From the NCBI GenBank assembly GCA_031407765.1, contig JANOIR010000271.1, positions 1-32,956 of the forward strand: a DNA stretch of 32,956 nucleotides, written 5' to 3'. The notes beneath the pieces are model-generated. The model did no database searches, had not been told where the DNA came from, and saw only the letters and a list, made by a program, of their open reading frames with translations. Below are positions 7,039-14,652 of the stretch, one piece after another (the stretch's first letter is position 1; every line of letters begins with the position of its first letter). Position numbers and translations under genes: made by a program. This DNA comes from JBDSLU01 sp031407765 (GTDB taxonomy: Bacteria > Acidobacteriota > Vicinamibacteria > Vicinamibacterales > Vicinamibacteraceae).

Positions 7039-8106
7039 ATGAGCAAACGGGCAAGTGTAGCATTCGCCCTCGTGGTGGCGACGCTGGCGATCGCCACTGT
7101 TGCCGCGTCGGTCACGACCGGCCGCCCGTCCGCTGCGGCGCAGCCGCCGGCTCTCGGCATCGCCGGGACGCAGTTCACGGTCGACGGTGTGCCGCGGTTC
7201 CTCGTCGTGGTGTCGTACTTCGACGCGCTGCGCGCCTCCGATGCGGTGCTCGCCGCGGACTTCACCTGGTTGCGGGCACACGGCATCGACGGCGTCCGCA
7301 TCTTCCCCAACTGGTGGCGGTGCGCCGCCGTCAGGCAGTGCGGCGGTCATGCCGGGCAGGACACGCTCATGGAGGCGCCAGGCGGACGACTCCGTCCCGA
7401 TCGCCTCGCGCGGCTGCAGGCCGTGGTGGCAAAGGCCGCGGAGCACGGCTTGGTCGTCGATCTGTCGTTCGCCCGCGAGACCGTCCGCGACGCACAGGGC
7501 GTCGTCCTGACGCCGGCCGCCTACGCAGACGCGCTCGCCGCCGCCCTGCCGGCGCTCGGCGCGGCGCCGCACGTCATGGTCGATCTCCAGAACGAGGTCT
7601 ACCAGAACCGCGTCTTTGCCGAAGGGGCAGGGGAGGACGCGCGCCAGGTCGCACGGCTGGTGCGGCGCCTCGACACTCGAGGCCGCATCGTGTTCGTCTC
7701 GACCAATCTCGCGGAAGCCGAGCGCTACGGCTACTGTGGCGTGCCGGGCCGGTGTCCCGCCGACGCGGCCTCCGTGGACGTGCTGGCCGTGCACGATGCC
7801 CGCGAGGTGAACTGGCACGATCGGACGCCGGCCGTGGTGCGCGATCTGGTGGCGCTCGGGCAGCGGCGGGGACCGCGGCCCATCTACCTGCAGGAGCCGC
7901 AGCCCTGGCAGGACGAGCGGGCGGCGGACCGCCTGGAGCGCTTCCTGGACGCGGCGGCGCGAGCCAGGCGGGCCGGCGCCGCCGCCTGGACCTTCCACAC
8001 CCGCACCAGTTTCATCCTGCGCGACGGACGGTCGATGCAGGCGCAGATGACGCCCGAGGAGCGGGTGTTTGTCGAGCGCGTCCGGGCCCGCGTGGCGGCC
8101 CACTGA
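7039..8106 (+). CDS. Secreted glycoside hydrolase-like protein, clan A (GH5-like) TIM barrel
   Basis: A 355-residue protein with an N-terminal signal segment (residues ~5-35, ending SAAAQP) and a TIM-barrel hydrolase pattern. WLRAHGIDGVRIFPNWW (about 77-93) is the beta-2 region, VDLQNE places the expected acid/base Glu at 186 after Asn185, and PIYLQEP puts a candidate nucleophile Glu at 286. AAAWTFHTR (about 314-322) is the beta-8 tryptophan region. Clan-A enzymes such as GH5 cleave beta-linked polysaccharides by a retaining mechanism. ATG 7039 starts directly before the basic, hydrophobic signal peptide; the in-frame ATG at 7009 overlaps the divergent methyltransferase. Exact family and substrate are unknown. 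In this context it may trim or turn over the polysaccharide made by the neighbouring cluster. Confidence 0.75.
   Translation: MSKRASVAFALVVATLAIATVAASVTTGRPSAAAQPPALGIAGTQFTVDGVPRFLVVVSYFDALRASDAVLAADFTWLRAHGIDGVRIFPNWWRCAAVRQCGGHAGQDTLMEAPGGRLRPDRLARLQAVVAKAAEHGLVVDLSFARETVRDAQGVVLTPAAYADALAAALPALGAAPHVMVDLQNEVYQNRVFAEGAGEDARQVARLVRRLDTRGRIVFVSTNLAEAERYGYCGVPGRCPADAASVDVLAVHDAREVNWHDRTPAVVRDLVALGQRRGPRPIYLQEPQPWQDERAADRLERFLDAAARARRAGAAAWTFHTRTSFILRDGRSMQAQMTPEERVFVERVRARVAAH
7054..7059 (-). promoter_or_regulatory. Putative extended -10 (TGC-TACACT) for the methyltransferase
   Basis: On the minus strand TGCTACACT ends 18 bases before the ATG at 7035. It lies inside the coding region of the divergent hydrolase, as it must because the two start codons are only three bases apart. 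Confidence 0.35.
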
Positions 8107-8126
8107 AGGCCCCTGAAAGCGCGAAA

Positions 8127-8152
8127 CGCCGGCCCCCCTTCGGGAACCGGCG
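8127..8152. terminator. Bidirectional hairpin terminator between convergent genes
   Basis: CGCCGG (8127-8132) pairs with CCGGCG (8147-8152), and the interior contains a C-TTCG-G tetraloop (8138-8143). It sits between the hydrolase stop at 8106 and the lipoprotein stop at 8180. No T run follows on either strand. Confidence 0.5.
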
Positions 8153-8179
8153 CCTCGAACTCGCCGCGGGTGACGTGGG

Positions 8180-9379
8180 CTAGTTGGTCGCCCGGACGCC
8201 GCGGTTCTTGATGCGCGGATCCTGGCTCGGGTCCTCGATCAGCGCCGTGCCGAGCGATGTCGGCCGCGGACGGCCGATGCTCCCCACGTAGACGTTCTTC
8301 CACGTCGCACCGACCACCGACGCGTCGTTGGGGCCGCCGCGCCCGATTGGCGATCCGACGAAGACCACGTGCGGGGTGGGATCGTAGGTCCCTTCGTACC
8401 CCTTGCCGAACTCGTAGATGCGGTTGGCCGTCGTCGGCCCGTCGAAGATCTCGACGCGGAAGAAGTTGCCGCCCCACGTCGCCCGCCACAGATACACCTG
8501 GCCCGGGTTGAAGTCGAGGTCGACGCGCTCGTTGCCGATCGTCTCGATCTGGGCGTCGCTCTCCACCTCGCCGGCGATGAAGCGCCAGGCGACGACACCG
8601 CCGTCACGCTTCTCGATCGTCGCGCGATAGTCGCTGGTCGTGATGTCGCCATTGCCGTCGTACATCGACATGATCTTGGTCTTGTCTCCGGGCGAGAAGT
8701 TCTGGATCCCGTCGACTTCCATCGACAGCTCACCGGCCGTGACCGTCTGCACGAGCTGATAGCGAATATGCGACTCGTTGCTGTTGATGGTCGCGCCGCG
8801 CCCCGGCGTCAGCGTGACGTGGTTGACGACCGCGCCGATCGTCTGCGCGTTGGTCAGCGGATCGTAGAGCTCGCCTGGGCGGTTGTAGCCCTCGATCTTC
8901 GTGCGGAAGGTCGCCGAGGCGGACCACGGGCCGTCGACCGTGCCCTGGCGGGCGCGGGCGCGCCAGTAGAAGCGCGTCGTCGGCTGCAGGTCGGCCGCGA
9001 CCTCGAACTGGGTCTTGCCGTCGCCGCCTTCGGGAATGGCGGCCTGGGCGGCGATCAACCGGTAGTACCGGCCCACGCTCGAGGCCGAAGCCGGGGCGAA
9101 GTCCGGGTCGTCCGAAATCTGGAACTCGTAGGTACGCGTCCCAGCCTGGTCCGCCGTCGCGTTCAGCACGCGCACCAGCGGCCGCAGTGTCTGCAGCTGA
9201 TCGTTCTCGCCCGGGAAGTCGGCCCGCGGCGCCGTCAGCGTCGGGTTGGCCGGCGGAGGAGGCGTCGGGGTCGGCGTCGGCGTTGGGGTGGTCGGTGGTG
9301 GATCGTCACCACACGCGGCGGTGGCGAAGGCGGCGGAGAGCGCCAGGGCGCCCGCAAGATATCGAAGCTTCACGTTCAC
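8180..9379 (-). CDS. Lipoprotein with fibronectin-like domain and C-terminal lectin-like module (paralogue B)
   Basis: A 399-residue lipoprotein closely paralogous to the one at 4117-5271. The signal peptide ends in FATAAC (Cys about 23), followed by a low-complexity Thr-Pro linker (TPTPTPTPTP, about 29-43), the fibronectin-like domain (TRTYEFQISDDPDF, FYWRARARQG) and the C-terminal module with GELYDPLTNAQTIG, GELSMEVDGI, PGDKTKIMSMYDG and DYRATIEKR. It ends with GRPRPTSLGTAL plus a 22-residue tail that paralogue A lacks. The GTG start at 9379 has a strong Shine-Dalgarno (GAGGAGG) six bases upstream. It lies 80 bases behind the flippase-like gene on the same strand. Surface display is well supported; polysaccharide binding is inference. 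Confidence 0.8.
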   Translation of the reverse strand: MNVKLRYLAGALALSAAFATAACGDDPPPTTPTPTPTPTPPPPANPTLTAPRADFPGENDQLQTLRPLVRVLNATADQAGTRTYEFQISDDPDFAPASASSVGRYYRLIAAQAAIPEGGDGKTQFEVAADLQPTTRFYWRARARQGTVDGPWSASATFRTKIEGYNRPGELYDPLTNAQTIGAVVNHVTLTPGRGATINSNESHIRYQLVQTVTAGELSMEVDGIQNFSPGDKTKIMSMYDGNGDITTSDYRATIEKRDGGVVAWRFIAGEVESDAQIETIGNERVDLDFNPGQVYLWRATWGGNFFRVEIFDGPTTANRIYEFGKGYEGTYDPTPHVVFVGSPIGRGGPNDASVVGATWKNVYVGSIGRPRPTSLGTALIEDPSQDPRIKNRGVRATN

Positions 9380-9459
9380 TATCCTCCTCGAAAGAACTTA
9401 TTTGGCGTGTCGGCCGCTCGAGGCGGCTTCGATAGCCCTCGCGACAGATATTTTGGCGG

Positions 9460-10440
9460 TCAGGACGGACGACGCGCCACGTGCACGCAGGCGCCGGCGA
9501 GCGACCAGGCCATGATCACTGCGGTCCCCATGAACGAGAGCAGCATCGCCGCCTCGGCCGGCAGGCCGGCGAGCGCGAAGAACGCCACGAAGGTCGCTTC
9601 CCGCACGCCGAAGCCGTTGACCGAGATTGGCAGCATCTGGACGACGAACGACACCGGCACCATCACGGCGAGGTGCCACGGCGAAACCACGATGTGCAGC
9701 CCGTGCGCCACGGCGGCGTAGAACGCCACGAGCAGCGCCTGAACCACCACGGCTCCGGCGGCGCTCGACGCGAGCGCCCCCGGCGAGTTGGCGAACCGGC
9801 CCAACGCGACCGTGAGCTTTGCCAACCGGGCATCGACCCACTCCGCGTGCAGCCAGCGCAGCGGTGTTGCCAGCCGGGTGACGAAGGCCGGGGTCCGCAG
9901 CGCCTGTAGTGAGACGACGCTGCCGCAGACAAGGCCGGCCCACAACATCCACGGCTGCACGGGCGCACCGCCGCCGCGGGCTGCCGGCTGGCTTGCGGTC
10001 GCGCCGAGCGCCGCGACCAGCACGAGCGCGAGGAGCCCGAGGCCGCGATCGACGAGGACCACCGTCGCCGCCAGCGTCCGCGAGTTGGCCGGGCCCGAGG
10101 TGTCGCGGACCCGCACGACGTCGCCGCCGATGTTGCTGGGGAGGAAGTTGTTGAAGAACGTGGCGACCAGGAAGGACCCGATCAGCGTGCTGAGCCGGAC
10201 GGCGATGCCTTGCGCGCGGAGCAGGATGTTCCAGCGCCAGCTGCTCACGACCAGCATCGCGAAGTAGAGCAGTGCAGCGACGCCGAGCCAGCCCCACGAG
10301 GCCGCCTTGACCGCGGCCCACACCCGTGCGCCGTCGACCTGGCGGAACAGCCAGACCAGCAGGCCCACACTGACGCCGACTTTCAGGAGCTGGAAGGTGG
10401 CAGAGCGCCACCGGGGGGTCTCACGCCGCATCGTCAACAC
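9460..10440 (-). CDS. Flippase-like UPF0104 / LPG-synthase transmembrane-domain protein
   Basis: A 326-residue integral membrane protein with about eight hydrophobic helices. The segment ATFFNNFLPSNIGGDVVRV (about residues 92-110) and the later SFVVQMLPISVNGFGVREA (about 264-283) are the two conserved half-repeats of the UPF0104 / lysylphosphatidylglycerol-synthase TM family, whose members include AglD-type and MprF N-terminal domains and are linked to lipid or glycolipid translocation. The start is ambiguous: GTG at 10440 or ATG at 10431. A TAGATT hexamer at 10444-10449 would place transcription start near 10437 and so favours 10431 (323 residues). Position between two surface proteins fits an export role in envelope glycan assembly. 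Confidence 0.85.
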   Translation of the reverse strand: MLTMRRETPRWRSATFQLLKVGVSVGLLVWLFRQVDGARVWAAVKAASWGWLGVAALLYFAMLVVSSWRWNILLRAQGIAVRLSTLIGSFLVATFFNNFLPSNIGGDVVRVRDTSGPANSRTLAATVVLVDRGLGLLALVLVAALGATASQPAARGGGAPVQPWMLWAGLVCGSVVSLQALRTPAFVTRLATPLRWLHAEWVDARLAKLTVALGRFANSPGALASSAAGAVVVQALLVAFYAAVAHGLHIVVSPWHLAVMVPVSFVVQMLPISVNGFGVREATFVAFFALAGLPAEAAMLLSFMGTAVIMAWSLAGACVHVARRPS

Positions 10441-10443
10441 GCC

Positions 10444-10449
10444 AATCTA
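10444..10449 (-). promoter_or_regulatory. Putative -10 element TAGATT of the flippase-like gene
   Basis: On the minus strand TAGATT lies 12 bases before ATG 10431 but only three before GTG 10440. If used, it makes the ATG the real start. Confidence 0.35.
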
Positions 10450-10485
10450 CCATGTCGACGCAAGTGCCGCCCGCGGCCCAGAAAG

Positions 10486-10518
10486 GGCCCGCGGCCGCGC
10501 GTGAGAGCGCGGCCGCCA
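10486..10518 (-). repeat. 33-nt palindromic element, copy 1
   Basis: On the minus strand the element begins TGGCGGCCGCG, has the loop CTCTCACG and continues CGCGGCCGCGGGCC. The arms GCGGCCGCG / CGCGGCCGC give a 9-bp perfect stem. It begins immediately after the stop codon of the DUF5719-repeat gene. It is identical over 33 bases to the element at 20548-20580, in the same orientation relative to the preceding gene. A second GC hairpin follows in the 10460-10485 region. Likely a terminator-type or dispersed REP-like element. Confidence 0.75.
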
Positions 10519-12522
10519 CTAACGCTGTCCAATCCGCACGTTGCGGATCCGCATGCCGGGGAACGAGCCGTGCTCGCCACCGCCCGCGCGCGGGTTGCCG
10601 ATCGCGATCTTGTGGTTGGCCGGATTGTAGATGCCGCCGAGCTGTGCGTTGCCGTAGGCCCAGCTGTCGGCCCACTGGCCGGCACCGGACAGCGACGTGA
10701 TGACGAAGCCGGCGCGGCCGTCGCCCCATTCGAGCCGCACCCGGTAGGTGTCGGCCGGGTTCCACGGAATCTCCGTGTCTTCCTCGATGTAGCGCCGCTC
10801 GGTGCCGCACTTGCTGTCGCAGCCGTCGCCGGTCAGGAACTTGAGCCGGGCGTGCCGCGGCGGCAGCCGCTGCTCGAGCGTCGCCCGGTACAGATTGCTG
10901 GACGACCAGTCGCCGTCGTACATCGCGAAGATCTTGTACTTCTCGTCGTTGAAGGCCGTCCGCATCCCGGTCATCTCGTACTCGAGGAAGCCCTTGGTGA
11001 TGGTCGGGACGGAGTACTCGACGCCGGCGCGGTCGTCGCCGATGACGTAGCCGAAGCCGTCGTAGCCGCCGCCGAAGACCTGGCCGACCGAGGCCCCCTG
11101 CAGGTTGTCGCAGATGAGCGCGGGGCACGGCGGCGGCGGAGGCGGCGGGGGCGGGGTCGGCGGGGTGGGCGGCTCGACCGGCGTTCCGAGCGCGCCGCTG
11201 AAGGGCGCTCCCGTCGAGACGTGGCCGCCGAAGCGGCCGGCGCCCCAGTAGACCGCGCGCTCGGCGATGAACGGCGCGCTGCCTTCGAAGACCGCGCCGA
11301 ACTTCTGCCCGTTCATGTGCGGCACGGCGGCGCCGTAGAGCGTGAAGCGCGAGTTGGCCGGGATCGTGTACTGCTGCCGCGTGCCGTAGCCGTCCTCGCG
11401 ATAGAAGCTGCCGGTGACGGTGATCGGGCTCGCGCTGGCGTTGAGGAAAAGATAGAAGGTCTCGTAGGGCGTGCCACTGAAATTGCCGGCGATGCCTTCG
11501 GCGAAGGCCCAGCGCGTGCCTTCGGTGGTCAACCCGGCGGTGGCGTGCCCCTCGACGAACCCACCCCAGTACATGGCGCGCTCGGCGATGATCGGCGCGC
11601 TGCTGGTGATGCGGGTGGCGAACGCGGTGTTCAGCAGGTCCGCGTACTCGCGGACGCGCACCGTGCGGCGGCTGGTCGGGGCGATCGACACGTTCTTGGT
11701 GATCACCGCGCCCGTGTCGAGGAAGAAGCTCAACGTCGTCGAGATCGTCGCGGCGCTGGGGTTGGCGAGCAGGAAATACGTCTCGAAGTCGCCGCCGGTG
11801 AAGCCCTCGGCGAAGCGCCAGACCGTCGCCAGGCTCGACACCGCGGTGGAGTCGTGCCCGCCCTCGAAGCCCAGCCAGTACATGGCCCGCTCGACGAACA
11901 CCGGCTGCGTGGCGGTGACCACCGCGGCGAAGTTGGCGCTGCGGAACTGCGGCAGGCTGTTGACCGGGACGGTCAGCCGGCTGTTGGCGGCGACCGTGTA
12001 GGGGAAGTTGACCGGTGGGCCGTCGTCGCTCAGCAGGCGCACCGTGACCGAGACCGCGCTCGGGTTGGGGTTCACCAACAGGATGAACGTGCTGAAGAAG
12101 TTGTTGGTGGCGCCTTCGGCAAGGTACCAGGTCGTCTGCGGCGCTTCGACGCCGCCGGCGTTGTGGCCGCCGCGGCGGCCATTCCAGTACATGGTGCGCT
12201 CGACGTAGATCGGCACGCCGCTGGAGCTGGTGTCGACCAGGGCGGACGTTTCGCCGGTCCCGAGGCCGGGCACGAGATTGACCGGCAGCGTCATCCGCCG
12301 GCGCGGCGGGATCGCGATCGGGACGTCGACCGCGGCACCGTCGCGGTAGACCCGGACGATGCCCGACGCCGTCTGGTCGGTCGGGTTGATCGCCAGGACC
12401 TCCTCCTCGAAGAACGGTCCGGTCGAGCCTTCGGCGAGATACCAGCGGGTCTGTTGCCCGGCGGCGAGCGTGGGGGCGAGCAGGGCCACGGCCACCGCCG
12501 CACAGATGTGCAGCCTCTTCAT
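10519..12522 (-). CDS. Secreted DUF5719-type four-repeat protein with C-terminal lectin-like module
   Basis: A 667-residue exported protein. After a signal peptide (residues 1-~21, ending LAAGQQ) come four tandem repeats of about 100-110 residues, each opening with W-x-(L/F)-AEG, containing a (L/I/F)NP or LNA turn and closing with a (V/A)ERxxYW motif followed by GGH or EGH. This is the DUF5719-type repeat, a predicted beta sandwich. A poly-proline linker (around residue 460) leads to a ~190-residue C-terminal module with IFAMYDGDW, LYRATLEQR and VRLEWGDG, a diverged relative of the module in the two lipoproteins. It also has a cysteine pair (GCDSKCG) absent from them. ATG at 12522 has GAGG nine bases upstream; the TTG at 12531 overlaps that site and is rejected. 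Likely extracellular matrix or surface-layer type protein; function unknown. Confidence 0.82.
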   Translation of the reverse strand: MKRLHICAAVAVALLAPTLAAGQQTRWYLAEGSTGPFFEEEVLAINPTDQTASGIVRVYRDGAAVDVPIAIPPRRRMTLPVNLVPGLGTGETSALVDTSSSGVPIYVERTMYWNGRRGGHNAGGVEAPQTTWYLAEGATNNFFSTFILLVNPNPSAVSVTVRLLSDDGPPVNFPYTVAANSRLTVPVNSLPQFRSANFAAVVTATQPVFVERAMYWLGFEGGHDSTAVSSLATVWRFAEGFTGGDFETYFLLANPSAATISTTLSFFLDTGAVITKNVSIAPTSRRTVRVREYADLLNTAFATRITSSAPIIAERAMYWGGFVEGHATAGLTTEGTRWAFAEGIAGNFSGTPYETFYLFLNASASPITVTGSFYREDGYGTRQQYTIPANSRFTLYGAAVPHMNGQKFGAVFEGSAPFIAERAVYWGAGRFGGHVSTGAPFSGALGTPVEPPTPPTPPPPPPPPPCPALICDNLQGASVGQVFGGGYDGFGYVIGDDRAGVEYSVPTITKGFLEYEMTGMRTAFNDEKYKIFAMYDGDWSSSNLYRATLEQRLPPRHARLKFLTGDGCDSKCGTERRYIEEDTEIPWNPADTYRVRLEWGDGRAGFVITSLSGAGQWADSWAYGNAQLGGIYNPANHKIAIGNPRAGGGEHGSFPGMRIRNVRIGQR

Positions 12523-12666
12523 GTCGTCCAACCTCGAGCAGAGCGGGGAGCCGTCGGGCAGGCAATCCAGTGGATGGCCCCCGTTCGACCGTTGTGTCGG
12601 TTCCTGAGACAGAAAACCTTAGCCCTGAGTGTCGTGTTATCGGGCACGGACAGCGGCCGGGCAAAA

Positions 12667-12696
12667 TTGACCCGTTTCCGGGCGGGCCCGTATACT
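12667..12696 (+). promoter_or_regulatory. Sigma70-type promoter of the glycan operon
   Basis: TTGACC (12667-12672), an 18-base spacer, then TATACT (12691-12696): the best promoter in the window. The first gene's ATG is 20 bases after the -10, giving a short leader of about 13 bases. It probably serves the overlapping genes from 12716 to 17676. Confidence 0.8.
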
Positions 12697-12715
12697 CGGT
12701 CGGCTGGGGCCGCCG

Positions 12716-13915
12716 ATGCACATCCTGATGATCGCGCCCGAGCCGTTCTTCGAGCCTCGGGGCACCCCGTTCAGTGAATTCCACCGCATCAAGGCCCTGA
12801 TCGCGCTCGGCCACACGGTCGATCTCGTCACCTATCCGTTCGGGCGCGACGTCGAGATGCCGGGGCTGCGGGTGTTCCGCTGCCTGCGGCCGCCGCTGCT
12901 GCGTCACGTCCGTATCGGCCCGTCGTGGGCGAAGGTGCCGCTCGACATGGCGCTCGCCGCCACCGCCCTGCGGCGCGCGATGGGCACACCCTACGACGCC
13001 GTGCACTCCCACGAGGAAGGCGGGCTGATCGGCGTCGTGCTGTCGGCGATGCTGGGGGTCCCGCATCTCTACGACATGCATTCGAGCCTGCCGCAGCAGC
13101 TCTCGAACTTCGACTTCTCCTCGTCGCGACCGCTGGTCTGGGCCATGAGCGCCATCGAGCGGCTGCTGGTGCGGCGCTCGCGGGTGGTGATCGTCATCTG
13201 CCAGCAACTCGTCGAGGTGGTGCGGGCGATCGATCCGCTGGTGCCAACGGTGCTCATCGAGAACGCGCCGGGGTCGGGCGATCCGCCGGAGGCGGGGGCG
13301 AGTCCGGCGCTGCGTGCCGCCTGGGGCATCGAGCCGCAGGTGCCAGTCGTGCTCTACACCGGCACCTTCGAGGCGTACCAAGGCCTCGACCTCCTCTACG
13401 CCGCCGCGGCGCGGGTCCGCGCGACCCGGCCGGACGTCCGCTTCCTCGTCGTCGGCGGGCAACCGGACCAGGTCGAGGCGGCCAGGACACAGGCGCGATC
13501 CGCGGGCGCCGCCGACGTGGTCATCTTCACCGGCCAGCGTCCGGCGGACGAGATCCCGCAGTTCCTCGACGCCGCGACCGTGCTCGCCTCGCCGCGCAGC
13601 CGCGGCACCAACACGCCGCTGAAGATCTACCAGTACCTCCGGGCCGGCCGTCCGATCATCGCGACGCGCCTGCTGACGCACACGCAGGTGCTCGACGACT
13701 CGGTCGCGGTGCTCACCGAGGCGACGCCGGAGGCCTACGCCGCAGGCATCCTGCGCGCCGTCGACGATCCGGCCGAGGCCGACGCGATCGGCCGTCGCGC
13801 CCGCGAGCTCGCCGACACGAAGTACAGCTACGAGGCCTACCTCGAACGCACGCGCCACGCCTACGCCGAGCTCTTCGGGAGCGGCGCGGCCCAGGTGGCG
13901 CGGGGCGTCGCGTGA
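12716..13915 (+). CDS. Glycosyltransferase family 4 protein
   Basis: A 399-residue GT-B fold enzyme that would transfer a sugar from a nucleotide donor on the cytoplasmic side. The N-terminal domain starts MHILMIAPEPFFEPRGTPFS with the glycine-containing donor/acceptor loop, then HSHEEGG (about residues 97-103) and YDMHSSLPQQL. The C-terminal Rossmann domain starts near VVLYTGTFEAYQG, contains FLVVGG and ends with SRGTNTPLKIYQYLRAG (about 300-316), the donor-binding EX7E region, in which the first Glu is replaced by a Ser-Arg context. It is the first gene of the glycan operon, behind a strong promoter. Its stop overlaps the next start by four bases (GTGA). Sugar specificity cannot be told. 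Confidence 0.88.
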   Translation: MHILMIAPEPFFEPRGTPFSEFHRIKALIALGHTVDLVTYPFGRDVEMPGLRVFRCLRPPLLRHVRIGPSWAKVPLDMALAATALRRAMGTPYDAVHSHEEGGLIGVVLSAMLGVPHLYDMHSSLPQQLSNFDFSSSRPLVWAMSAIERLLVRRSRVVIVICQQLVEVVRAIDPLVPTVLIENAPGSGDPPEAGASPALRAAWGIEPQVPVVLYTGTFEAYQGLDLLYAAAARVRATRPDVRFLVVGGQPDQVEAARTQARSAGAADVVIFTGQRPADEIPQFLDAATVLASPRSRGTNTPLKIYQYLRAGRPIIATRLLTHTQVLDDSVAVLTEATPEAYAAGILRAVDDPAEADAIGRRARELADTKYSYEAYLERTRHAYAELFGSGAAQVARGVA

Positions 13916-14652
13916 AGCCCGCGCACTACAGCGTCGAGCACTACGCGGATGCGGACGTCGCGGCGGGATTCGACGCGCTGCGCTTCGGCGGCCCGATCGG
14001 TGCGCTCGTCGCCGAGGAAGAAGCCGCCGTCATCACGCGCTTCGTCGGCGACGTCGCCGGCGCCGCCGTGCTCGACGTCGGCACCGGCACGGCCCGTGCG
14101 GCGCTGGCGATCGCGATCCGCGGGGCCCGCGTCACCGGCCTCGACTACTCGCGTGAGATGCTCCGCGTCGGCCAGGCGCGCGTGGCGGGCGCGGCGGCGT
14201 CGGTCGGCCTGCTGCGCGGCGACGCGCAGCACCTGCCGTTCGCGGATCGTCGCTTCGACGTCACCGTCAGCGTCCGGCTGCTGATGCACATGCCCGACTG
14301 GCGGGCCGCGCTCACCGAGCTCTGTCGCGTCACGCGCCGGCGGCTGGTCATCGACTATCCGGCGCGCCTGAGCGCCGCCGCGCTGCAATCGACCGCCCGC
14401 CGCATGCTGCACGCCGCCGGCCGGTCGACCGAGCCGTATCGCGTCTTCGGCGACGGCGCCGTCGACGCCGTGTGCCGCGCCGCCGGCTTCGTCGTCCGCG
14501 ATCGCCACCGGCATTTCGTGCTGCCGATCGCGCTGCACAAGGCGGTGGACGCGCGAGGCTTCACCACTGTCAGCGAGGGCGCGCTGCGCGCCCTCGGCAT
14601 CACCGGGCTGGTCGGCTCGCCGGTCACGCTCGTCGCCGAGCGCGAGGGCTGA
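13912..14652 (+). CDS. Class I SAM-dependent methyltransferase (UbiE-like)
   Basis: A 246-residue methyltransferase starting at a GTG that overlaps the previous stop (GTGA). Motif I is VLDVGTGTARAAL (about residues 52-64), the strand-2 acidic residue is in VTGLDYSREML, LPFADRRFDVTVSVRLLMHMPDW holds motif II and the post-motif, and RRLVIDYP replaces the usual proline-glycine motif III. Residues ~150-246 form a variable cap domain. Being second in a tightly overlapping glycosyltransferase operon, it most likely methylates the sugar or a lipid carrier, but no substrate is shown by sequence. The GTG choice rests on the overlap and on the first conserved residues following directly. Confidence 0.85.
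   Translation: MKPAHYSVEHYADADVAAGFDALRFGGPIGALVAEEEAAVITRFVGDVAGAAVLDVGTGTARAALAIAIRGARVTGLDYSREMLRVGQARVAGAAASVGLLRGDAQHLPFADRRFDVTVSVRLLMHMPDWRAALTELCRVTRRRLVIDYPARLSAAALQSTARRMLHAAGRSTEPYRVFGDGAVDAVCRAAGFVVRDRHRHFVLPIALHKAVDARGFTTVSEGALRALGITGLVGSPVTLVAEREG

Noticed and set aside
6082..8103. Reading the methyltransferase as a 673-residue protein from an upstream start
   Set aside because: The extra N-terminal half is an antisense shadow of the hydrolase gene; the zinc knuckle and conserved start begin at 7035.
9245..9300. Short tandem repeat of a GGCGTCGGGGTC-like unit
   Set aside because: It is the coding sequence of the Thr-Pro linker of a lipoprotein, not a CRISPR array or an independent repeat.
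10210..12777. 855-codon plus-strand frame
   Set aside because: Antisense shadow of the flippase-like and DUF5719 genes; its composition is Arg/Asp/Gly/Val repeats typical of GC-rich antisense frames.
10421..13858. Very long minus-strand open frame of more than 1100 codons
   Set aside because: It is extremely Arg/Asp/Pro-rich without domains and runs opposite or out of frame to the well-supported DUF5719 and GT4 genes. Long spurious frames are expected at this GC content.
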